This document shows positions 26,183 through 32,326 of a stretch of 64,000 bases of DNA, in pieces; position 1 is the stretch's first letter, and every line of letters begins with the position of its first letter. Below the pieces are notes generated by a model. It was not told the origin of the DNA. It did not search any database and saw nothing but the letters and a program-made list of their open reading frames with translations. The stretch covers positions 186,001 to 250,000 of the forward strand of contig JAJVIN010000028.1 of the NCBI GenBank assembly GCA_022071945.1, given 5' to 3'. This stretch comes from Thermoanaerobaculia bacterium. Its GTDB lineage: Bacteria; Acidobacteriota; Thermoanaerobaculia; UBA5066. The translations under genes were made by a program, and so were the position numbers.

Positions 26183-26776
26183 TTACTTACCCTTCTCGAG
26201 GGTCTCGACGACCTTCTCGAGGCCGTTTTCGATCGCGTCGGGAATCGTTGAGCCGCGAGACTTGTGCCGGATCTCGAAGACGGTCTTGCCCGAGGCGTCC
26301 TTGGCCATCAACTCCTGGACGGCACCGGGATTCGCGTACCAGCCGCCCCAGAACCGCGCCGCGCCCGAGGGTTCCCAGGCATGGACGACATGGCCCTCGA
26401 TTGTCAGATCGGCCTTTCCATCCTTGACGATCTCCCAGCCGAGCTTCTTCGAGCGGGAGATCCACTGCTCGAGGTAGCCCTTTCCGTCCTCGGCCGCCAT
26501 CTTTAGGCGGGAACCCTTCTCCGACGAGAAGTCCTTGATCTTCACCGTCTTGATCTTGGATGCGTCGAAATCGACGAAGTAGACCCAGTCGGCTTCCTTG
26601 CCCTTGACCAGACTGTCGTAGTTCTTCAGCCACGTCGTGGGCTCGTCCTTTTCCTTCGAGGCATCGTCATCGACAAACTTTTTTTCCTTGGCGAGCGCGG
26701 GTCCGGCCAGAGCAGCGGCCACGAAGAGGATCGCGACCGTGAATGCTGCATGACGCTTGAAACCAGAAACAACCAT
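26183..26776 (-). CDS. Exported protein, DUF4410-like
   Basis: A 197-residue exported protein. The signal peptide is HAAFTVAILFVAAALAGPALAKE. The mature part has DWVYFVDFDASKIKTVKIKDF, a helix with YLEQWISRSKKLGWEIV, and DLTIEGHVVHAWEPSGAARFW-like strands ending in a long helix. This pattern recalls the DUF4410 family of periplasmic proteins and lipoproteins of unknown function, though the match is by recollection. The start is supported by AAAGGAGA nine bases before the ATG. It is convergent with ppk2 and separated from nfnB by 111 bases. Confidence 0.65.
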   Translation of the reverse strand: MVVSGFKRHAAFTVAILFVAAALAGPALAKEKKFVDDDASKEKDEPTTWLKNYDSLVKGKEADWVYFVDFDASKIKTVKIKDFSSEKGSRLKMAAEDGKGYLEQWISRSKKLGWEIVKDGKADLTIEGHVVHAWEPSGAARFWGGWYANPGAVQELMAKDASGKTVFEIRHKSRGSTIPDAIENGLEKVVETLEKGK

Positions 26777-26887
26777 GACGACTCATCTCCTTTGTTCGAG
26801 GTGCCAGAATTGTACCGTCAGAGAGCCAAGAAACCGGTGAGGCAGCGCACCGGCGTGCTTCCTGGCCCGGGACGGAGGAGAGGATCC

Positions 26888-28333
26888 CTAGTTGTCTGTT
26901 CCGAGAAACGAGTCGATACAGAGGGCCGCTTCTCTCCCCTGGCGCATCGCGTCGATCACCGAGACGCCCTCCCGGACCAGGTCGCCGCCCGCAAAGACGC
27001 CCCGCCGGGAGGTCATCAGGGTCGCGGGATTGACGGAAACCCTTCCATCGGGCCCCGTCGAAAGTCCCGGCGTCGCCTCCACGAGGAGCGAATTGGGACG
27101 GTGCCCGAGAGACTCGATCACGAGCTCGACGGCGAGTTCCTCGACGTCACCGGGACGGCTCCCGGCTACCGGGCCAAGAAGCCCGACGCCCCGAACCCAG
27201 CCGTCCGCCGATCCCAGGATCTCGACGGGCTTCTCGCCGCGGAAGGCCACCCCCTCTTCCCTGGCCTGCCGGATGGAGTCCTCGCTGGCGGCGATGGCAG
27301 CCCCGGGCTCGGGAGCGAGAAGGAAGACTTCGCGGCTCCCGAACCTGACGGCAGAACGCGCCGCGTCGAGCGCCGTCTCGTCCTGACCGATCACGGCGGC
27401 CCGTGCCCGCCGGGGGACCGGCAGGAACTCCGGGGAGGAGGTGTCCGAGTGGGAATTGACCCTCATCAGGTACTCGAGCGCTGAGTGGACTCCGTTCAGG
27501 GTCTCTCCCGGGATGCCGGCCAGGCGTGGAGGCCCTCCGCCGGCGGCGAGAAAAACGGCGTCGTACCCGTCCGCCAGCATGTCGTCCACGGTGATCGTCT
27601 TCCCAACGACCGTATCGAGCTCGAACTCGACTCCCGCGACCGAGAGAGCCTCGACCTCGGCGCGCACGACCGGCCGCGGGAGCCGGAACTCGGGAATGCC
27701 GTGAACGAAAAAGCCGCCCGCCTCCCCGCGCGCTTCGAACACGGTGACGTCGTGTCCGAGCCTCCGGAGCTCGGCCGCGCACGACAGGCCCGCGGGTCCG
27801 GCTCCCACCACGGCGACCTGGGCCCCCGAGGAGGGAAGCCTGTTCGGAATCTCCCCAGGTCCGTTCGCGCGGTCCCAGTCCGCAAGGAAGGCCTCGACTC
27901 TACCGACCGAAACGGCATAGCCGAGGTCCTTGTGAAGCTGCGACACGGTGCAGTCCTTCTGGCAGTGCTTCTCCAGGGGACAGAGCCGGGCCGCGATCGC
28001 GGGCATGAGGCTCGTCTTCCTGATGACCTTGACGGCCTCGCCGAACTCCCCTTCCGCGGCCAGGAGCAGGAACCTCGGAACGTCCACCCCGAGCGGGCAA
28101 GCGGACCGGCACGGAGAGGTCACGCACTCCAGGCACCTGACAGCCTCGGCCCTGGCCTGCAGGGAACTGGCGGGCGCCACGACTTCCCCGCGGTCCAGAA
28201 GTCTCTGCCGCGCGTCCCGTTCGACCCAGAAGACGGCGGGGAGCTGACCTCTTTGCCTCGGAGTGAGGCTCCTCCGCCGTTCGATCTGGTCCTGCAGTTC
28301 CTTCTCGTTTGCAAGCGGGCGCTTTGCGTCCAA
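26888..28333 (-). CDS. nfnB: NADH-dependent ferredoxin:NADP+ oxidoreductase subunit B (NfnB-like; glutamate synthase small-chain family)
   Basis: A 481-residue flavoprotein of the GltD/NfnB family. In the Nfn complex it carries FAD and [4Fe-4S] clusters and binds NADP(H), the site of flavin-based electron bifurcation. The N-terminal cysteine pattern is present (VRCLECVTSPCRSACPLGVD and LCPLEKHCQKDC). The FAD motif is VVGAGPAGLSCAAELRRLGH, and the C-terminal FAGGDLVREGVSVIDAM binds FAD. I chose the TTG at 28333: it lies one base after the nfnA stop with AAGGA upstream, whereas the longer frame start runs through nfnA. Alternatives are sulfide dehydrogenase or another GltD-like reductase, but the paired NfnA gene favours Nfn. 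Confidence 0.85.
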   Translation of the reverse strand: MDAKRPLANEKELQDQIERRRSLTPRQRGQLPAVFWVERDARQRLLDRGEVVAPASSLQARAEAVRCLECVTSPCRSACPLGVDVPRFLLLAAEGEFGEAVKVIRKTSLMPAIAARLCPLEKHCQKDCTVSQLHKDLGYAVSVGRVEAFLADWDRANGPGEIPNRLPSSGAQVAVVGAGPAGLSCAAELRRLGHDVTVFEARGEAGGFFVHGIPEFRLPRPVVRAEVEALSVAGVEFELDTVVGKTITVDDMLADGYDAVFLAAGGGPPRLAGIPGETLNGVHSALEYLMRVNSHSDTSSPEFLPVPRRARAAVIGQDETALDAARSAVRFGSREVFLLAPEPGAAIAASEDSIRQAREEGVAFRGEKPVEILGSADGWVRGVGLLGPVAGSRPGDVEELAVELVIESLGHRPNSLLVEATPGLSTGPDGRVSVNPATLMTSRRGVFAGGDLVREGVSVIDAMRQGREAALCIDSFLGTDN

Positions 28334-28334
28334 C

Positions 28335-29261
28335 TCAGCGTTCCTTGTCGAAGGGGGGTGAATCGAGTTCCTCTTCCTCGGCACCGGCGGGATGGCACGA
28401 GTGCTCCGGGTCGAGCCGCGCGAGCGCGTCTCTCTCTTCGCTGTAAAAGATCGACTGCCGGCGCAGCAACTCATCGAAGTCCACCTCCGCGCCATCGAAG
28501 CCCGGGCCGTCGATGCAGACGTACTTCAGGTCCATCCCGACCGTCACGCGGCAGCCTCCGCACTGGCCCGTCCCGTCGAGGAGCACCGTGTTGAGGCTGA
28601 CGATGGACGGGATGGCGAGAGGCTTCGTCGTCTCGACGCAGGCCTTCATCATCCCGGCGGGACCGATCGCGACGACGAGGTGCACGGCCTCCCCGTGGTG
28701 CCGCTGCTCGCGGATGAAATCCGCCAGGATCTCCGGACTCTTCGCCCTGCGGCCGACGGAGCCATCGTCGGTGCACAAGAGAAGGCGCTCCGACGCCTCG
28801 TCGAGCCGGTCGACCAGAAGCAAGGATTGGGCGTTTCGGGCGCCGAGAATGGTGACCACTTCATGGCCTCTCGACTGGAAGGCCCGCGCGATGGGGAGCG
28901 TCGAGGCCGCGCCGATCCCGCCCGTTACGCAGACAACCGTTCCCCTCTCGTCCTCGGAACGGCCCGGCAGCGAGATCCTCGCCGGGGTCCCCAGCGGCCC
29001 GACGACCGCCCGAAAGGCACTCCCCTTGCCGAGGCGGTCTCTCATCTCGGTCGTCGTTCGTCCGGCCGAGCGGGCCACGAGAGTGATCGACTCCCGTTCG
29101 AAACTCAGGTCGGCCACGGCCAGCGGAATCCTCTCGGAGCTCGTGAAGGGCCGGACCAGGACGAACTGTCCGGGCCTGTACTTCTGCACCACGCGAGGTG
29201 CATGGACCTCGTACAGCACGACGTTCGGAGCCAGATCCTGCCGCTCGAGAATCTCGAACAT
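28335..29261 (-). CDS. nfnA: NADH-dependent ferredoxin:NADP+ oxidoreductase subunit A (NfnA-like)
   Basis: A 308-residue FAD/NAD-binding protein of the dihydroorotate dehydrogenase electron-transfer/NfnA family, which binds FAD, NAD(H) and a [2Fe-2S] cluster. It has an FAD-binding YRPGQFVLVRP, an NAD-binding VCVTGGIGAASTLPIARAF, and the cluster motif GTGQCGGCRVTVG with a later Cys in YVCIDGPGFDG. A VDFDEL segment and an acidic, variable tail end the protein. The ATG at 29261 has GGAGGGG upstream. It forms a two-gene operon with nfnB, one base apart. Nfn couples NADH and reduced ferredoxin to NADP+ reduction. Confidence 0.87.
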   Translation of the reverse strand: MFEILERQDLAPNVVLYEVHAPRVVQKYRPGQFVLVRPFTSSERIPLAVADLSFERESITLVARSAGRTTTEMRDRLGKGSAFRAVVGPLGTPARISLPGRSEDERGTVVCVTGGIGAASTLPIARAFQSRGHEVVTILGARNAQSLLLVDRLDEASERLLLCTDDGSVGRRAKSPEILADFIREQRHHGEAVHLVVAIGPAGMMKACVETTKPLAIPSIVSLNTVLLDGTGQCGGCRVTVGMDLKYVCIDGPGFDGAEVDFDELLRRQSIFYSEERDALARLDPEHSCHPAGAEEEELDSPPFDKER

Positions 29262-29475
29262 GAGTGCCCCTCCGGATCGATTCGCCAGACAGCCACCGGG
29301 CTGGAGCCGGCAGGTGCCTCGATCACCGGCCCCGATTTCGGGAGCCCGATCATTATTCCCCATCCGGCCGGGAACGACGAAGAGGATCCACATTCGCTTC
29401 GCCGTTTCTCGTCTTGGTCGATCTCGACGGTCCGAGCCGATGCGGACCGGCTCTTTCGAACCTATCGTTCTGCGC

Positions 29476-30372
29476 ATGAAAGTCAGATTCGTGACCTGTG
29501 ACGTCTTCACGAAGCGGCGCTTCACCGGAAATCCGCTTCTCGTCGTTCCCGATGCCCGGGAACTAAACACACCCCAGATGCAGGCGATCGCGCGAGAGAT
29601 CAACTACTCCGAGTCGACCTTCGTCCTGCCGGCGGACGATCCCCGAAACGCCTACCGGCAGCGGACCTTCGTCCCCACGATGGAAATCCCCTATGCGGGC
29701 CACCCGACGATCGGCACGGCCACCGTTCTCGCAACCCTTGGCCTTCTGCCAAGGGACGCCAGGAAGATCACGATCGAGGTCGGATTCGGGCCTCTGGGGC
29801 TCGAACTGTTTCGAGAGGACGGCCGAGTTGAAAAGGTGCAGATGGAACAGGGGACCCCTCGCCTGGACAGCCCCGTCACCGATCCGGCGCTGCTCGACCA
29901 GATCGCCCGGGCGATCGGACTGACGCCGGACTCCTTCCGCGATGACCTCCCCGTGCAGGCCGTCTCGACAGGGAACAAGATGCTCATGGTCCCTCTCCGG
30001 GACCTCTCCGATCTCTCTCGCTCGATCCTCGACCTGAAACTGGGGCTCTCGGTCGAGAAGACCCTCGGAGTCCTGGTCATCTACCCGTTCGTCTGGCTTG
30101 GAGCCGGACAGTGCCGGGCGAGGGGTTTCTGTTCGGATGCCGGAATCGGCGAGGACCCCGCCACCGGCTCGGCCGCCGGGCCGCTCGGGATCTACCTCGG
30201 AACCCACGGGATCGTGACTCCCCAATCGCCCGCCTTCAGGGTCGATCAGGGGATCGAGATGGGACGGCCATCGGAAATCGGGGTCGAGACCGAGTTCACC
30301 GAAGGAAAACCCTCGGGAGTGAAGGTCTCGGGATCGGCGGTCCTGATGATGGAAGGCACGATCGAGGTGTGA
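29476..30372 (+). CDS. PhzF family isomerase-like protein
   Basis: A 298-residue PhzF/diaminopimelate-epimerase-fold protein. The N-terminal VTCDVFTKRRFTGNPLLVV, the catalytic Glu46 in NYSESTFV, IPYAGHPTIGTATVLA and the C-terminal DPATGSAAGPLGIYL are all diagnostic. These proteins isomerise small metabolites, but most outside phenazine clusters have no known substrate, and no phenazine genes are present. The ATG at 29476 is the natural start for the conserved N-terminus. It diverges from nfnA across 214 bases and is followed 67 bases later by a CNB-like gene. Confidence 0.9.
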   Translation: MKVRFVTCDVFTKRRFTGNPLLVVPDARELNTPQMQAIAREINYSESTFVLPADDPRNAYRQRTFVPTMEIPYAGHPTIGTATVLATLGLLPRDARKITIEVGFGPLGLELFREDGRVEKVQMEQGTPRLDSPVTDPALLDQIARAIGLTPDSFRDDLPVQAVSTGNKMLMVPLRDLSDLSRSILDLKLGLSVEKTLGVLVIYPFVWLGAGQCRARGFCSDAGIGEDPATGSAAGPLGIYLGTHGIVTPQSPAFRVDQGIEMGRPSEIGVETEFTEGKPSGVKVSGSAVLMMEGTIEV

Positions 30373-30439
30373 ACGAGTCCAGACGGTGGGGGCCGACTCG
30401 CGATAACCTCTGCTCAACGCTCTCCGGAAAGGACACTCC

Positions 30440-31507
30440 ATGAAGCTCGAGGGACCCGGTCCCGATGATCTCGTTCGTTTCGACACGGCTCTTCTCGCTT
30501 CGGGCCGGCCGGTCCGGTATGGGCTGTCTGGAGGAACGGCCTGGCAGGCGGGCGCTCCTGGCAACGACGCGCTCCTCCTTCTCTCGGGTGAAGCCGTCCT
30601 TCTTGGGCAGACCCCGATGGGACCGTTCGAGCTCTGCCGGCTCGCGGCCCCGGCTCTCTTCGGGCTACCCGAGGTGCTACTGAGCGGGACGAAACGCCAG
30701 TTTCAGCTGGACCTTCTGGGGCGAGCGGCCTTCGTGGGGCTCTCCGCGGACCTTCTGCGGCCCCTGATCCTGGAGGAATCGGCCACGGCGGCGGCGTGCC
30801 GGAGGCTCGCGCTCACGTCGCTGGCGCGGGGCATCCGTCAGACAAACGAGGGACTCCGGCGCTTCTTCGCCGACTCGACGTCCCTGCAGGACCGCTTCGC
30901 CGGTCTGAAGTTCGAGGACTTGATCGCCGAGGCTTCCGAAAGCGGGGTCGCGGAGGCGCTCGCGGCCAACCCCCTGCCACCGCTGGCGCCCGTGCTCATG
31001 CCGCCACCCGCGCAGGCCATCGACACGCAGCCGATCGAGAGACCCGTCGAATGGGACGAGGCGGGCAGCGTGTTCGAGCTGGCGGGGGTCGATCCGTCGC
31101 TCTTTTCGGCTCTGGGGCTCGTCGTCCGCGAGTACAAGACCGGGACGTCGCTCGCGCGCGCCGGGGACAAGGCCGAAGAGGCCTTTCTCGTCCTGGAAGG
31201 GCGGGTGCGGGTTTCGAAGAACATCTCGGGGACGGGCGAGGAGGCGCTGGGCTTCGGCGCCCGGGGCCAATTCCTGGGCGAGATGGCGCTGATCGACAAC
31301 GCGCCCCGGTCCGCGGATCTCATCGTCCATGAAGGCCCCGTCCGGGTCGCCGTGATCCGCAGGGAACCCTTCCAGAACCTGGTGGCCGAGGCACCGGCCG
31401 GATCGGCCCTTCTGGTGGGAGGTCTCGTGGTCCTTCTCGCCAAGCGGATGAAGGAGGCGATCCAGCGCCACATCTCGCTCTACATCATGGCGGGCGGATT
31501 CTCGTGA
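30440..31507 (+). CDS. Cyclic nucleotide-binding-like domain protein (tandem CNB)
   Basis: A 355-residue protein with a clear C-terminal cyclic-nucleotide-binding (CNB/cNMP) beta-roll (about 215-330): REYKTGTSLARAGDKAEEAFLVLEGRVRV, then GARGQFLGEMALIDNAPRSADLI, where FLGEMALIDNAPRSA is the phosphate-binding cassette (Glu and Arg present). The N-terminal half (about 15-115) looks like a second, degenerate CNB, with DALLLLSGEAVLL and AAPALFGLPEVLLSG. No DNA-binding helix-turn-helix or membrane segment follows, so it is not a typical Crp. The cyclic nucleotide or other ligand is unknown. It starts with ATG after GAAAGGA. A repeat-rich non-coding region follows. Confidence 0.75.
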   Translation: MKLEGPGPDDLVRFDTALLASGRPVRYGLSGGTAWQAGAPGNDALLLLSGEAVLLGQTPMGPFELCRLAAPALFGLPEVLLSGTKRQFQLDLLGRAAFVGLSADLLRPLILEESATAAACRRLALTSLARGIRQTNEGLRRFFADSTSLQDRFAGLKFEDLIAEASESGVAEALAANPLPPLAPVLMPPPAQAIDTQPIERPVEWDEAGSVFELAGVDPSLFSALGLVVREYKTGTSLARAGDKAEEAFLVLEGRVRVSKNISGTGEEALGFGARGQFLGEMALIDNAPRSADLIVHEGPVRVAVIRREPFQNLVAEAPAGSALLVGGLVVLLAKRMKEAIQRHISLYIMAGGFS

Positions 31508-31532
31508 GAGAACAGGTGGCCGAAACGGAGGG

Positions 31533-31775
31533 TTGAACCCAGAAACGGCAGTTGAACAGCACCGCGTGGCAACCCTCCTTCAGCGGGAACTTGGACGAAG
31601 GCGCAGCGTCACCGGAAAGGTGATTCCCTCCCACGCGGCGCGGGAGAGGGAACAGCAGGTACTTGTGCGTCAACGCGTTCTCATCAAGAAAACAGGGGAA
31701 TGCGGAGCATTTGGAAGGAACGGCGGAACCACATCCCCGCATTTCGAACCCTTCAACTGCCGTTTCTAGGTTGAA
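31533..31775. mobile_element. MITE-like element with 24-bp terminal inverted repeats
   Basis: Ends 31533-31556 and 31752-31775 are inverted copies matching at 22 of 24 bases (core AGAAACGGCAGTTGAA perfect). The 243-bp body has no meaningful ORF. No target-site duplication is obvious, and no transposase of matching type is in the window. It could be a non-autonomous element mobilised in trans, or a large hairpin repeat. Confidence 0.5.
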
Positions 31776-31857
31776 GCTTCGGCAGGCGGCCTCGGTTCGG
31801 GGAACCGTGCACCACGCCGTGGTGCGGGAGCCGAACATCTCGCCCAATCGCGAGATC

Positions 31858-31980
31858 CCCGCACGCCGTCATCGCATTAGGAGCCTCAGGTCGCGCCGGA
31901 ACACGAATGCCCCGCACGCCGCCATCCTATCGGAAGCCTCACCTTCCGCCGGAACTCGAATGCCCCGCACGCCGCCATTG
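31858..31980. repeat. 53-bp tandem repeat, about 2.3 copies
   Basis: CCCGCACGCCG begins at 31858, 31911 and 31964, an exact 53-base period. The first two units share CCGGAACnCGAATG near their ends; the third is truncated. No coding function is seen. Confidence 0.6.
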
Positions 31981-32008
31981 TTCGGGACGGGTTCAGGATC
32001 GCGAGGGG

Positions 32009-32106
32009 AGCCGGGGGCAGCGCGAAGCTTGCCCCCGGCTAATCTCTGCCGCCCCAAAGGGGCCGAAGGATATTAGCCGGGGACAAACGAAGTGCTGTCC
32101 CCGGCT
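32009..32106. repeat. Pair of REP-like hairpins in a larger palindrome
   Basis: Hairpin 1 (32009-32040) has the stem AGCCGGGGGCA / TGCCCCCGGCT. Hairpin 2 (32075-32106) has AGCCGGGGACA / TGTCCCCGGCT. They are flanked by TAAT and ATTA towards the centre, so the pair is itself inverted around a GCCCC/GGGGC core. The stems differ by a paired change (G-C to A-T). This organisation is typical of REP/BIME elements. Confidence 0.7.
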
Positions 32107-32289
32107 CTCCTTGCGCCCGCTTCGATCGTCTCCTTGCGCCCGCTTCGATCGTCTCCTTGCGCCCGCTTCGATCGTCTCCTCGCGCCCGCTTCGATCGTCT
32201 CCTTGCGCCCGCTTCGATCGTCTCCTTGCGCCCGCTTCGATCGTCTCCTCGCGCCCGCTTCGATCGTTCCCTCGTGCCCGCTTTGAGGC
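32106..32289. repeat. 23-bp minisatellite, eight tandem units
   Basis: Units start at 32106, 32129, 32152, 32175, 32198, 32221, 32244 and 32267. The unit contains GCGCCCGCTTCGATCG; seven copies are nearly identical (units 4 and 7 have CTCG for CTTG) and the eighth is decayed. There are no spacers, so it is not CRISPR. It lies 38 bases past the cphA stop and is a likely variable-number locus. Confidence 0.85.
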
Positions 32290-32326
32290 GGCTGTTGCAG
32301 CCCTGCCCCGGGGAGCCGGGAGAGGG

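Noticed and set aside
32106-32289. CRISPR array in the 23-bp repeat region
   Set aside because: The units touch with no spacers, so this is a minisatellite.
31508-32326. A decayed transposase gene inside the repeat cluster
   Set aside because: No frame shows transposase motifs (DDE, HUH or serine recombinase); only terminal-repeat and tandem-repeat structure is visible.
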